64,000 bases of DNA from an uncultured Armatimonadota bacterium (GTDB taxonomy: Bacteria; Armatimonadota; Fimbriimonadia; Fimbriimonadales; Fimbriimonadaceae): the NCBI GenBank assembly GCA_903904815.1, contig CAIVDU010000036.1, positions 100,346 through 164,345 of the forward strand. The letters are read 5' to 3'. The position numbers were made by a program, and so were the translations under genes. Positions 36,476 through 44,984 of the stretch are shown one piece after another. The stretch's first letter is position 1; each line of letters opens with the position of its first letter. The notes beneath the pieces were generated by a model that was not told where the DNA came from, made no database searches, and worked only from the letters and a program-made list of their open reading frames with translations.

Positions 36476-38698
36476 ATGAAGACCGCCTTACTGCTGCTAC
36501 TGGCGCTTGCCCTGACCACAGCCGGCTTGGCGACGTCAGACCTCAAACTCTGGTTTGCTCAACCGGCCATCCGGCCAATCGATGAGGGCCTGCCCATCGG
36601 AAATGGGGACATCGGTGGACTGATCTGCGGAGATCCGGTGCACGAACGGATCGTTTTGAATGAGCACAGCCTTTGGACGGGAGATACCAACCCGTCCGGG
36701 GAAGACGGGACGATGGGTTCCTACCAGTGCCTTTCTGATCTGCTCGTCGATTTTGAGGGTCAGGGGGCAGTCACTAACTACCGGCGGGAACTCGACCTCG
36801 GGGACGCAATCGCTCGAGTCAGTTTTAAATCGGGCGGCATTTCACACTATCGAGAATATTTCTGTGACCATCCGAGCAAGGTCATCGCGGGTCGATGGAG
36901 TGCCGACGGCAAAGGAAACCTTTCGGGAACGGTCCGATTCCACGATGCCCACGGGGCGACGGCGGCGGCGCATGGCGTTGAGCTGGCGGTTGCAGGAAAA
37001 CTTGAGAACGGTCTGCAGTTCGACTACCGAGTTCGCTTAGAAAACCACGGGGGTTCAGTGGTCGCCAACGGGACGAGCCTAGTTTTCAAAGCCTGCGATT
37101 CGATCGAATTGTTCATCGTGGCGGGCACTAACTACCTCATGGATCCCAGCGTCCAGTTCAGGGGGCCAAACCCTGGACCCTCTCTGAACTCACTTCTCGA
37201 CGCTGCTGCAAAAAAGGGATTCAATCGCCTTAATTTGGAGCACCAGCACGACTACAAAGCGCTCTTCGCAAGAGTCCACCTTGATTTAGGTCAGTCGAGT
37301 ACAGCTCAGAAAAGCCTCGCAACCGACGTTCGTAAGATCGAAGCCGCGAAAGTGGTTGACCCTGAACTCGAGGCACTGCTTTTTCAGTACGGTCGATACC
37401 TGCTGATATCGAGCTCACGCCCCGGAGGACTGCCCGCAAACCTTCAGGGCCTCTGGAACGATTCCAACAATCCAGCTTGGCATAGCGACTATCACTCTAA
37501 CATCAATGTGGAGATGAACTACTGGCCGGCCGAGGTGACGAATCTGGCCGAGTGTCACACGCCCTTCTTCGACCTGATCAAGAGTCAGATCCCGATATGG
37601 CGCGTAGCAACTGCCGCCTCTGACGAACTCAAAACCGCATCAGGTCAGTTCACCACCAGAGGCTTTGCGATTCGAACCTCCCATAACATTTATGGCGGCA
37701 TGGGCTGGCGCTGGGATCACACCGCCAACGCATGGTACTGCCAGCATCTGTGGGAGCACTTTGCCTTTGGACGGGACAAGACGTACCTCGCCAATTTCGC
37801 CTATCCTATCATTAAAGAGACGACCCAGTTCTGGCAGGATCACCTCAAGCAGTTGCCCGACGGAACCTTGGTGGTTCCCGACGCCTGGTCCCCGGAGCAC
37901 GGCCCGACTGAAGACGGAGTCAGCTACAGCCAGGAGATCGTTTGGGACCTCTTTACCAACTACATCGAAGCCTCGGAAGCACTGGGAGTCGACGCCGCGT
38001 ATCGCGCGAAAGTCTCTGACATGCGAGCCCACTTGGCTACTCCAGGCATCGGCAGTTGGGGGCAACTCCTAGAATGGATGACCGAGAAGGGTGGAAAATA
38101 CGCACCTGAACCGGACATCGACACTCCTCGAGATCACCATCGCCACACCTCACACCTGTTCGGCGTCTACCCGGGTCGACAAATCGGTATCGAGAAGACA
38201 CCGAAGCTCGCTGCGGCCGCAAAAGTGTCGCTCGATGCCCGGGGAGAAACCGGCGACGTTCGGGAATGGTCCTTCGCCTGGAGGACGGCTCTCTACGGTC
38301 GCCTTCACGATCCGGAGAACGCTCACCGAATGTTGCAGCAGTTGTTCTCGAGCCGAAATACTTGCCCCAATCTATTTGGACTCCACCCGCCCATGCAGAT
38401 GGATGGCAATTTCGGGGTAACTGCCTCAATCGCCGAGTTGCTCGTCCAGAGCCATGAGGGAGACATCAATCTCCTTCCTGCGCTTCCGAAAGCTTGGCCG
38501 ACGGGCTCGGTTAAGGGCTTGCGGGCACGCGGGGGATTCGTCGTCGATGTGGACTGGCGAGACGGAAAGCTTTTGAGTGCGACCATTCGATCATCGGGGG
38601 AGACACTACTAAAGGTCCGTTCCGGAAATCGGGAGGTCTCGGTTCAGACGCATCCGAACCGGTTTGTGAGACTTGGCCCCGATCTGTCGAACCTATAG
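36476..38698 (+). CDS. Glycoside hydrolase family 95 (alpha-L-fucosidase-like)
   Basis: A 740-residue secreted enzyme with a signal peptide ([19 protein letters not shown]). The N-terminal beta domain begins [46 protein letters not shown], the family opening. The (alpha/alpha)6 barrel has the Asn-x-Asn pair in [18 protein letters not shown], the acidic segment [33 protein letters not shown] and the catalytic Asp in [19 protein letters not shown]. Family members release alpha-1,2-L-fucose or alpha-galactose from plant or mucin glycans. A strong hairpin follows the gene. Confidence 0.93.
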   Translation: MKTALLLLLALALTTAGLATSDLKLWFAQPAIRPIDEGLPIGNGDIGGLICGDPVHERIVLNEHSLWTGDTNPSGEDGTMGSYQCLSDLLVDFEGQGAVTNYRRELDLGDAIARVSFKSGGISHYREYFCDHPSKVIAGRWSADGKGNLSGTVRFHDAHGATAAAHGVELAVAGKLENGLQFDYRVRLENHGGSVVANGTSLVFKACDSIELFIVAGTNYLMDPSVQFRGPNPGPSLNSLLDAAAKKGFNRLNLEHQHDYKALFARVHLDLGQSSTAQKSLATDVRKIEAAKVVDPELEALLFQYGRYLLISSSRPGGLPANLQGLWNDSNNPAWHSDYHSNINVEMNYWPAEVTNLAECHTPFFDLIKSQIPIWRVATAASDELKTASGQFTTRGFAIRTSHNIYGGMGWRWDHTANAWYCQHLWEHFAFGRDKTYLANFAYPIIKETTQFWQDHLKQLPDGTLVVPDAWSPEHGPTEDGVSYSQEIVWDLFTNYIEASEALGVDAAYRAKVSDMRAHLATPGIGSWGQLLEWMTEKGGKYAPEPDIDTPRDHHRHTSHLFGVYPGRQIGIEKTPKLAAAAKVSLDARGETGDVREWSFAWRTALYGRLHDPENAHRMLQQLFSSRNTCPNLFGLHPPMQMDGNFGVTASIAELLVQSHEGDINLLPALPKAWPTGSVKGLRARGGFVVDVDWRDGKLLSATIRSSGETLLKVRSGNREVSVQTHPNRFVRLGPDLSNL

Positions 38699-38700
38699 CT

Positions 38701-38743
38701 AAAAATTTGGTCCGGACTGGGATGAAATCCTGGCCGGACCAAA
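38701..38743 (-). terminator. Intrinsic terminator of the TIGR03118 gene
   Basis: TTTGGTCCGG (38706-38715) pairs with CCGGACCAAA (38734-38743). On the minus strand the stem is followed by TTTTT. It lies between the two convergent genes and may serve both. Confidence 0.8.
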
Positions 38744-38768
38744 CCAAAGAGTGAATGAGTGGCCTGAG

Positions 38769-39842
38769 TTAAGGCGTTGAGGAGATCGATCCGAACAGGC
38801 CGTGCGATTCGTGCTGCGAGCCGGCCGTGAAATAGAGAACGCTCGTCGACCCCGCAGACCCGCCGTTTCCGAAACTTAGGCCCCACAAGCCGTCAATCAC
38901 AATGTAGTTGGCATTCTTGTCCGTTAGGGCACCCGTCAACTTTCCGGTTGTAATGTCATAAGCATTGATTTTGCCGTCCCCAAAGTTGCCAACCAGGAGC
39001 TGTCCCCCCACGTTTCCAAACCCTGAGGGAGCCAAAGCCAAGCCCCAAGGTGAGTTCAGCGAGCCGCGGGCGACCAAGTGCTGGGCAAGAGACCCGTCCG
39101 GATTAAACACATCGACGTAACCGTTGCCGGCGCCGGCCACATCGTCATGTTTGGCTGAGTCTTGGCGTGCGAAGGTGACGTAAAGGAGACCGTTGATGGT
39201 CGCTATGCCGAACGGCGCATAGCCGGTTGGCACGGAGGGGTCGGTAAAGGATTTCACGAAGGCGAAATTCTTGTCGAACACATCGACTGATCCGGAATTG
39301 AAGTTGGCCGCATAGAGAAAGTTAGCTCCCCCGCTAGCTGCCAGCGCAAGTCCCTTGTAGACTGCTCCGCTTCCCGAGCGATCTACGACCGCCACTGCTC
39401 CTGCTGCGCCATTCCACGCCGTGATAACGCCATCCTCGTTGTCAAAGATGAAAAGTGCTTTCGTAGAACTTGGTATCACGAAATCGCTCGTGGAGTTAAA
39501 GATCTGACCGCTCACCGGCCCATTGGATCCTCCGCCGGCGGCCGGGATCGGAACCACCAGTCCCTGGATCGCGCCGCTTCCGTTGTAGAGTGTGCTAAGC
39601 CCGGTGCCGTTGTCACTGATCCAGAATGGACCGCTGGGGCTAAATGAAATGCCCCAAGGATTGACTAGATTCGGGTCGGTTACGGCGGCTCTGCCAGCAA
39701 CGTCGGAAACGAGATTCAGTTGGCTGAATTTGCCGGTGTTCGTGCCGGAAAACGCGGAAGTGGAACCACCCCCGCAACCTGAAATGCTGAGCGCAGTGAG
39801 CGCAATGAGGGACGGACTGATCCATTTCTTGATCTGATGCAA
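38769..39842 (-). CDS. TIGR03118-family lipoprotein (beta-propeller-like)
   Basis: About 357 residues from TTG 39842. The leader ends in the lipobox ISGC (ALTALSISGCGGG). The domain has the TIGR03118 wording LVNPWGISFSPSGPFWISDNGTGLSTLYNG, DFVIPSSTKALFIFDNEDGVITAWNG, PFGIATINGLLYVTFARQD and NSPWGLALAPSGFGNVGGQLLVGNFGDGKINAYD. These NHL-like strands form a propeller; the function is unknown. An AAGGAGAG lies 4 bases before this TTG, which fixes the start; a TTG further upstream would place the ribosome site inside the gene. Confidence 0.85.
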   Translation of the reverse strand: MHQIKKWISPSLIALTALSISGCGGGSTSAFSGTNTGKFSQLNLVSDVAGRAAVTDPNLVNPWGISFSPSGPFWISDNGTGLSTLYNGSGAIQGLVVPIPAAGGGSNGPVSGQIFNSTSDFVIPSSTKALFIFDNEDGVITAWNGAAGAVAVVDRSGSGAVYKGLALAASGGANFLYAANFNSGSVDVFDKNFAFVKSFTDPSVPTGYAPFGIATINGLLYVTFARQDSAKHDDVAGAGNGYVDVFNPDGSLAQHLVARGSLNSPWGLALAPSGFGNVGGQLLVGNFGDGKINAYDITTGKLTGALTDKNANYIVIDGLWGLSFGNGGSAGSTSVLYFTAGSQHESHGLFGSISSTP

Positions 39843-40025
39843 GACTCTCTCCTTTCCTTGGCTCAAATCTCTCGCGGGCTATGGAATAACTCGGCGGAGA
39901 TGTGGGCCAGATTTGGGGTCGCGGATTTATCAAAGAAAGTTGGGCAATCAGAGAGTTTTTCTCATAAATGGATGAGCCTCGGGAAAGAGTGACAGCCGCA
40001 TTGAGAAAGTCCCAACCATTATCGA

Positions 40026-40044
40026 AGAGTGAGCGACTCACTCT
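40026..40044. promoter_or_regulatory. Perfect inverted repeat upstream of the ECF sigma operon
   Basis: AGAGTGAG-CGA-CTCACTCT (19 bp, 8-bp arms) lies 79 bases before the sigma start, in the region shared with the divergent lipoprotein gene. A dyad of this size is a likely operator or an mRNA hairpin in a leader. The surrounding 39843-40123 shows no gene. Confidence 0.45.
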
Positions 40045-40123
40045 GTATGCGATTGGAAATGGCTCGCTCGGTAAGTCGTCCGCTAACACCTTTAAGGAGC
40101 GTTCGATATGGTGAGGGCGCGTA

Positions 40124-40753
40124 GTGCACATCACATTCTCTCGCAAAGGGCTGTTTGCTTTCCTCCAAGCCGCATTTGGCGCCTCACTCGTTCATGGGCG
40201 CTCCGAGAGTCGGCTAGTCCGGGCAGCGAGGGCTCGCAATCGCGATGCGTTTTCGGACCTGATGCGAGAATACACGCCGGCCCTCAAACGATTTGCGGCG
40301 AGAAGGCTCCCTGATCGTGACTGTGAGGACGTCCTCCAGGAGACGTGGCTTGCCGCCTGGGAGGCTATTCCGTCATTCGACGACAATAGTCAACTCAGAA
40401 CATGGCTCTACTCGATCTGCTATCACAAGATTCAGGATCACTTTCGTCGCCAGCATCGCATTCCGTCTAGTTCCTACGCGATTGACACGGAAGCCCTTGG
40501 CTCTTACTTTCCCAGCGAGTTTGCAAACGTCGACTTGCGTGAGTCTCTTCGAGCCTTCTGGGAATCATGCACGCTCGACCAGCGAGAGCTCTTGCGGCTT
40601 TACTATGCAGACGGGCTGACGCTGAATGAGATCAGCTCCGTGCTCAACCGAAACCTGAACACGGTGAAGTACCAATTCTATCGAGCTCACGATCAAGCGA
40701 GTCAGACGCTTTCTTCGAGCATGGACGTATTGCTCTTTTCGGAGGAGAAATGA
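40124..40753 (+). CDS. ECF RNA polymerase sigma factor
   Basis: A 209-residue sigma-70-family protein. Region 2 is at about 35-105 (ARARNRDAFSDLMREYTPALKRFAARRL, EDVLQETWLAAWEAIPSFDDNSQLRTWLYSICYHKIQDHFRRQHR). Region 4 is at about 145-195 (LDQRELLRLYYADGLTLNEISSVLNRNLNTVKYQFYRAHDQ). The start is GTG 40124 with a GAGGG about 8 bases upstream. An N-terminal 30-residue extension (MHITFSRKGLFAFLQAAFG) is unusual. It overlaps the small membrane protein gene by 4 bases, and that overlaps a pseudopilin gene, forming a three-gene operon. Confidence 0.9.
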   Translation: MHITFSRKGLFAFLQAAFGASLVHGRSESRLVRAARARNRDAFSDLMREYTPALKRFAARRLPDRDCEDVLQETWLAAWEAIPSFDDNSQLRTWLYSICYHKIQDHFRRQHRIPSSSYAIDTEALGSYFPSEFANVDLRESLRAFWESCTLDQRELLRLYYADGLTLNEISSVLNRNLNTVKYQFYRAHDQASQTLSSSMDVLLFSEEK

Positions 40754-41088
40754 ATCGAGACGAACGTCTCCTTCTGTTCGCGGTAGGAGCAGCTTCTCCC
40801 CTGGAGACGCTTGTCACGCGGGTGCACCTTGCTTGTTCTCCCCTCGCCAAGGCTCGCTATCGGCGATTCGTCGCCGTGTCTGAGATGTTTCAGGTAACTC
40901 TGGCCGATCCAGATGATCGGATTGAGATAGAGATCAAACGGCCGCGTGGAACCGGTCGGCAGCGTTTGGCGTCCTACTGGCTGCTTTCCCTGCTGGGGAT
41001 CGTGCTTTTCATTGAGTGGCGGTCATTCACCATTCCCGTCATCATCGAGTCACTCAAGTCTCTGGCGCATAGGTGTGGAATTCAATGA
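40750..41088 (+). CDS. Small single-pass membrane protein, possible anti-sigma
   Basis: A 112-residue protein with an N-terminal cytoplasmic helix region (NRDERLLLFAVGAASPLETLVTRVHLACSPLAKARYRRFVAVSEMF) and one membrane helix (ASYWLLSLLGIVLFIEW). The genetic position right after an ECF sigma (4-base overlap, GGAG ribosome site) is that of an anti-sigma factor. The zinc-binding HxxxCxxC motif of ZAS anti-sigmas is absent, so the assignment rests on context. It overlaps the next gene by 4 bases (ATGA). Confidence 0.6.
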   Translation: MNRDERLLLFAVGAASPLETLVTRVHLACSPLAKARYRRFVAVSEMFQVTLADPDDRIEIEIKRPRGTGRQRLASYWLLSLLGIVLFIEWRSFTIPVIIESLKSLAHRCGIQ

Positions 41089-42029
41089 GCCCAAAACCCT
41101 CGGCAGTTTCCTCCTCTCAGTTCAAAGCTTCCGGTCCTAAACGCGGATGGCAAGCATTCACGTTGATCGAGTTGCTCGTCGTGATCGCGATCATTGCGAT
41201 CCTTACGGGGGTTCTGTTTCCCGTATTCGCGAGGGCCAAAGTTGCCGCCAAACAGTCCGCATCTCTCAGCAACCTTAAGCAAATCGTGCTCGGGTCTCTG
41301 ATGTACTCCTCGGATTTCGACGATGGACTGGCTCTTTTTGCGAATGGGGATGCGTCTCAACTTGGGAACTGGTCGGTGAGAGTGGATACCTGGGTCTGGT
41401 CGACCCAGCCGTATATCAAGAATCTATCCGTGCTCATCGATCCGCTGATGGGGGATCCTCACGGCATCTATTCCGGAAAAGGGGATGAGTCCACGCCCCC
41501 CTATCAGAATCTGTTTCCCGACTATGGCGTGAACTATGTGTTCTTGTCTCCTTGGCTTCGAGACCCGGTCACTGGGTCATGCTCAAAGTCTGGTTCGGTA
41601 ACCGCGTCGGGAGCAAGTCATCCGTCCTCGACGATCTTCTTCACGACCACGTATCGGCCTAACGAGGACTCTGCGTTGAATCCTGTCGGCGGGTATAGCG
41701 ATTACGGCAGTTGGGTCGTGACCGCTCCCGGAATGCTCTCCATCTTGCAGTCCAATGCAACGACCTGCGTCATGTCGGGAATGGACTGGACGAAGCACCC
41801 CGTCGGATTCAACGCGGGAATGCCGTTTACCGCAGAAGCCTCCCAACGATACAACGACGGCGCCGTAAACGCGATGCTCGACGGCCACGCCAAGTATCTG
41901 AAGAGCGACCAACAAGCGGCGGGAACGGACTGGGCGACCAGTGGCTACAAGCACACGCAGATCATCCACTCCCGCGACTACATGTGGGACTACGACGGCA
42001 CGTTCTACGGAGCGATTCCTTCTCAGTAA
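41085..42029 (+). CDS. Pseudopilin-like protein in the sigma operon
   Basis: About 314 residues from ATG 41085, chosen because it overlaps the previous stop (ATGA). The prepilin motif [45 protein letters not shown] follows a leader of about 25 residues, longer than in the other copies. The globular part has YSSDFDDGLALFANGD, and the C-terminus has QRYNDGAVNAMLDGHAKYLKSD (H-x9-DG-type). Among the four paralogues here this one alone is tied to a sigma/anti-sigma-like pair, which suggests signal-dependent expression or a sensory role at the surface. Confidence 0.85.
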   Translation: MSPKPSAVSSSQFKASGPKRGWQAFTLIELLVVIAIIAILTGVLFPVFARAKVAAKQSASLSNLKQIVLGSLMYSSDFDDGLALFANGDASQLGNWSVRVDTWVWSTQPYIKNLSVLIDPLMGDPHGIYSGKGDESTPPYQNLFPDYGVNYVFLSPWLRDPVTGSCSKSGSVTASGASHPSSTIFFTTTYRPNEDSALNPVGGYSDYGSWVVTAPGMLSILQSNATTCVMSGMDWTKHPVGFNAGMPFTAEASQRYNDGAVNAMLDGHAKYLKSDQQAAGTDWATSGYKHTQIIHSRDYMWDYDGTFYGAIPSQ

Positions 42030-42045
42030 TCGTGGTTAGCCGAAC

Positions 42046-42741
42046 TTAGTGACTCGACCTGGCTAGGGCGGGATCCGGGACGCCAACTTCTTGAAATCCC
42101 TTTGCCCGGATCAAACAAGAGTCGCAGTGGCCGCATGGCTCCGCGTTCGGACCTGGATCGTAGCAGGAACTGGTCAAGCCATAATCGACTCCCAGATCGA
42201 GCCCCGCACGGATGATTTGAGCTTTGGTGAGATCGATGAGTGGCGCATGAATCTTGAGAGTTGCCCCCTCAACGGCTGATTTGGTCGCCAGGTTGGCCAT
42301 TTGCTCGTACGCGGCAATGAACTCGGGGCGACAATCGGGATAGCCCGAGTAGTCAAGGGCATTGACGCCGATAAAAATGTCGCGCGCGCCGAGGACTTCC
42401 GCCCAAGCTAAGGCAAAAGAAAGAAAAACAGTGTTCCGGGCAGGAACATAAGTGATGGGAATGCCATGGGCCATTTCGGAGTCTGGGCGATCCTTTGGAA
42501 CGTCGATCTCAGCGGTGAGTGCGGAGCCCCCAAACATTCGAAGGTCCACGTGAGCCACTGAGTGCTTGATTGCGCCGAGCGCGTCGGCCAGGCGGTCCGC
42601 CATCTGAAGCTCGACCCGGTGGCGCTGTCCATAGTCGAAACTCAGGGCGTAGCACTGGAAGCCTTGGGAACGGGCGATCGCTAGCACCGTTGCAGAGTCG
42701 AGGCCGCCACTGAGAAGGACCACTGCGGGAGAAGAGGACAT
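42046..42741 (-). CDS. queC: 7-cyano-7-deazaguanine synthase
   Basis: A 231-residue enzyme making preQ0 for queuosine. The PP-loop is [17 protein letters not shown], with [54 protein letters not shown] and the C-terminal zinc site [24 protein letters not shown]. Length and order match the family. TAAACT precedes the ATG by 6 bases. No other queuosine gene is near, so the pathway is scattered. Confidence 0.96.
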   Translation of the reverse strand: MSSSPAVVLLSGGLDSATVLAIARSQGFQCYALSFDYGQRHRVELQMADRLADALGAIKHSVAHVDLRMFGGSALTAEIDVPKDRPDSEMAHGIPITYVPARNTVFLSFALAWAEVLGARDIFIGVNALDYSGYPDCRPEFIAAYEQMANLATKSAVEGATLKIHAPLIDLTKAQIIRAGLDLGVDYGLTSSCYDPGPNAEPCGHCDSCLIRAKGFQEVGVPDPALARSSH

Positions 42742-42747
42742 GGCATA

Positions 42748-42753
42748 AGTTTA
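42748..42753 (-). promoter_or_regulatory. -10 element (TAAACT) for leaderless queC
   Basis: TAAACT on the minus strand lies 6 bases upstream of ATG 42741. Confidence 0.4.
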
Positions 42754-42824
42754 GACCCGGCAGCGTTTAAGCATGCCGGGCCTTGGATCCCCCCGCCGAC
42801 GTCCCATTGCTAGCGGGGGCGACC

Positions 42825-42873
42825 CTTGATGCCTCGGGGGGTGTCAGCCGCGAACCCGGCCCTCGGCATCAAG
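42825..42873 (-). terminator. Inverted repeats downstream of the UspA gene
   Basis: CTTGATGCC (42825-42833) pairs with GGCATCAAG (42865-42873), a 9-bp stem just past the universal stress gene. A second, G/C-rich stem (CCCCCGC/GCGGGGG) lies at about 42790-42819. Neither has a T run. Confidence 0.45.
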
Positions 42874-42882
42874 CGTCGTAAA

Positions 42883-43764
42883 TTAGGGTCGGATGACGAG
42901 AACCGGATAAGGCTCGGCCACGACCTGGTGGAGGGAAACGCTGCCAATGAACGTTCTCGCGATGAAGCCCTTGCCATGAGAGCCAACGATAAGCAGCCCT
43001 GCATTTGTCTCTTGCATTGCCTGGCGAATTCCATCATTCGGTGCTGCCCGCACGGCTCGTGAAGTCGTCTGGTAACCGGCGGCCCGAAGTTTGGCGCAGA
43101 CTTCTTCGTTCTTTGTCTCAATCTGCTCCTCAAGCCAGCGATCCACATCGCCCCCGAGAGCCGGGAGGTTTCTCGCCAACACTTCCGCCTGGGTGTCGCT
43201 CAGCGAATAGACGCTGACCACATGGATCTCTTCGATACCTTTAGCCTTGAACGAGATGAACTTTTCGAGGCATCTCTCCGAGAACGGTGAGTGGTCGGTA
43301 GCAAAGACGACTCTGAATGGCTTCGTCCGCGGAGTATTTCCCTTGGCGACCAGTAAAGACGCTGGGCAACCGATTGCCAGCGCTCGGCTGACGCTTCCAA
43401 GAAAGCTTGAGCTCCAGGTTCCGTGGTGGGTTGCCGCCACCGCCACGATATCCGCATGCTGACCAATAACCTCCTCCATGATTCCGTTGGCCGGCGATCC
43501 GAAAACCAGTTTTGATCGTGCGTGAAGGTCGCGACTGCAGGCTTCATCGATCGCCTCATCAAGCGCTCGAAGTCCGGCGTTTTCGACGACTTTGAGGTAG
43601 TCGGCCTGGAGTTCGGCGTCGGATGCTTCCGGCGGAATGAACGGCATGACCGGGCTCACGACGTTGAGCAACGTCGCTGCAAGACTTGAGATTCCAAGGC
43701 GAGCCAGCAGGCACAAGGCCGGCTTGTACGCCTCGTGAGCGTCTACTCCTACGATAGCTTTCAT
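42883..43764 (-). CDS. Universal stress protein with two UspA domains
   Basis: A 293-residue tandem UspA. Domain 1 begins MKAIVGVDAHEAYKPALCLLARLG; its end has VGQ-like HADIVAVAATHHGTWSSSFLGSVSRALAIGCPASLLVAKG. Domain 2 (from about 150) has VVFATDHSPFSERCLEKFISF and ends with TNAGLLIVGSHGKGFIARTFIGSVSLHQVVAEPYPVLVIRP, including the ATP-site G-x2-G-x9-G(S) pattern. Such proteins bind ATP and support survival in stationary phase or stress. GGAGG lies 7 bases before the ATG. It is next to Hsp20 in a stress cluster. Confidence 0.92.
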   Translation of the reverse strand: MKAIVGVDAHEAYKPALCLLARLGISSLAATLLNVVSPVMPFIPPEASDAELQADYLKVVENAGLRALDEAIDEACSRDLHARSKLVFGSPANGIMEEVIGQHADIVAVAATHHGTWSSSFLGSVSRALAIGCPASLLVAKGNTPRTKPFRVVFATDHSPFSERCLEKFISFKAKGIEEIHVVSVYSLSDTQAEVLARNLPALGGDVDRWLEEQIETKNEEVCAKLRAAGYQTTSRAVRAAPNDGIRQAMQETNAGLLIVGSHGKGFIARTFIGSVSLHQVVAEPYPVLVIRP

Positions 43765-43868
43765 TTGCTGTCCTCCGGGACCGCAGCCTCGGTCGTTTTT
43801 CGACTCGAGCAGTCTGGGCAGTTGCCGTCACAACTTTCTGAAATTGCTGGCTTCTGCGGAAGTGGAGA

Positions 43869-43888
43869 TAAAACCACGAGGGGTTTTA
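43869..43888 (-). terminator. Short hairpin after the Hsp20 gene
   Basis: TAAAACC pairs with GGTTTTA around a six-base loop, just downstream of the Hsp20 stop on the minus strand. The stem is A/T-rich with 7 pairs; weak terminator or mRNA-end structure. Confidence 0.35.
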
Positions 43889-43894
43889 CGTCGA

Positions 43895-44305
43895 TCAAGA
43901 TTTCGCCTCCACCAGTTTTGGTAATCGAACCTTGAGCACTCCGCGCTTGTATTTCGCGGTGGCAAGATTGGCGTCCACTTGGCTGGGAAATTCGACACGC
44001 CCTACGAAGTTTCCGTATGGTCTCTTGATTTGAATAAAGTCTTCAGCGTCTTCGCCGTCGTGGTTAAACTCCCGAGAGCCAGAAAAGACGAGTGAGTTTT
44101 CCGTCCACGAGAACTCGATTGCGTCTTCCTCGACGCCGGGAAGATCTGCATACATGACAAATTCGGAAGCTGTTTCCTTGATGTCGATTGCTGGTTCGTA
44201 ACCCTTTGCTTCCATTCTCACCCTTCTGCCTGCCGGAAGCGGCTCTCCGAAAGCCCTGGAAAGGACTTCTGCGATTCCAGAACTATTTGATCTAAGCGGC
44301 TCCAT
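43895..44305 (-). CDS. Small heat-shock protein (Hsp20/alpha-crystallin)
   Basis: A 136-residue chaperone. The alpha-crystallin domain spans about 40-130: YEPAIDIKETASEFVMYADLPGVEEDAIEFSWTENSLVFSGSREF, then FIQIKRPYGNFVGRVEFPSQVDANLATAKYKRGVLKVRLPKL. The A-x-x-x-x-G-V-L motif (AKYKRGVLKV) is intact. The C-terminal I-x-I anchor is lacking; the tail ends KLVEAKS, so oligomer packing may differ. GGAG lies 4 bases before the ATG. It is transcribed divergently from the dehydrogenase remnant. Confidence 0.92.
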   Translation of the reverse strand: MEPLRSNSSGIAEVLSRAFGEPLPAGRRVRMEAKGYEPAIDIKETASEFVMYADLPGVEEDAIEFSWTENSLVFSGSREFNHDGEDAEDFIQIKRPYGNFVGRVEFPSQVDANLATAKYKRGVLKVRLPKLVEAKS

Positions 44306-44397
44306 GACACTCCGACCGACCTCAGTTTGAGGCGGTAGTCTGATTCTTCGACTGAACGAGTGTCGAGAACAAGTCGCGATTCCCGCGTCATACCTAT

Positions 44398-44421
44398 CGT
44401 GTCATGGGTTCCGATGACACG
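44398..44421. promoter_or_regulatory. Operator-like inverted repeat between Hsp20 and the dehydrogenase remnant
   Basis: CGTGTCAT and ATGACACG are perfect 8-base inverted arms separated by 8 bases. The dyad sits 92 bases from the Hsp20 start and 71 from the remnant's start, well placed to control both directions. Confidence 0.55.
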
Positions 44422-44492
44422 CGGTGAGCCGATTTGTCCGAACATTTCGACGGGATTCTTGGCCTCAATTCCTTTGCATCGCAATTCAAGCC

Positions 44493-44870
44493 ATGAACAT
44501 CCTCTTTACCGAAACCACCGACGGCGAACCGGCCTACTTTGCCGAGCAGCTTTCAGGGCACGTTGTCAAGTGCACTTCTCACTGCCTCCAGGACGTCAGC
44601 GAAGAGGGGCTTGGTGAAATCGATGTCCTTGAAGGAGAGGCAATGATGACGGAAGACTCCATTCTTGCCCGGTTAGGCGCACCCTACAGCGAAGACGTAG
44701 AGAGCATTGCCCTAAACCTGGCCCTCATGCGTCATCCGAACCTGATCGTGACCCCACACATGGCTTTCTACTCATCCGAAGCCTTGAACAGAATTCGAAA
44801 AACGACGGTCCTGAACCTGTCGGACGACACCGGTCTGAGCAAAGCGAATCTCGTGAATCGTCCCTCCTAA
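44493..44870 (+). pseudogene. Internally deleted D-2-hydroxyacid dehydrogenase
   Basis: The frame from ATG 44493 gives 125 residues that join the first ~40 residues of a D-lactate dehydrogenase-type protein (MNILFTETTDGEPAYFAEQLSG) directly to its last ~80 (IDVLEGEAMMTED then HPNLIVTPHMAFYSSEALNRIRKTTVLNLSD). The family is about 320-340 residues. The missing middle holds the NAD-binding Rossmann domain and the catalytic Arg and Glu; the catalytic His segment TPHMAFYS survives. The join is in frame near VSEEGLGEIDVL. The product cannot bind NAD and is probably inactive, though the frame is still open. Confidence 0.8.
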
Positions 44871-44969
44871 TCGTTGCTTTAATCACTCTAGAAGGGTTTG
44901 GATTGCTCCCTTGCGCAAAGTGTTTGTCAATCATCCGCCTGAACCAAGGAATTAGGTGGTCCTAAGTCG

Positions 44970-44975
44970 TATCCT
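44970..44975 (+). promoter_or_regulatory. -10 element (TATCCT) before the LuxR-PAS gene
   Basis: TATCCT is followed by 9 bases and ATG 44985, with no ribosome site. Confidence 0.4.
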
Positions 44976-44984
44976 GTTAACAGA

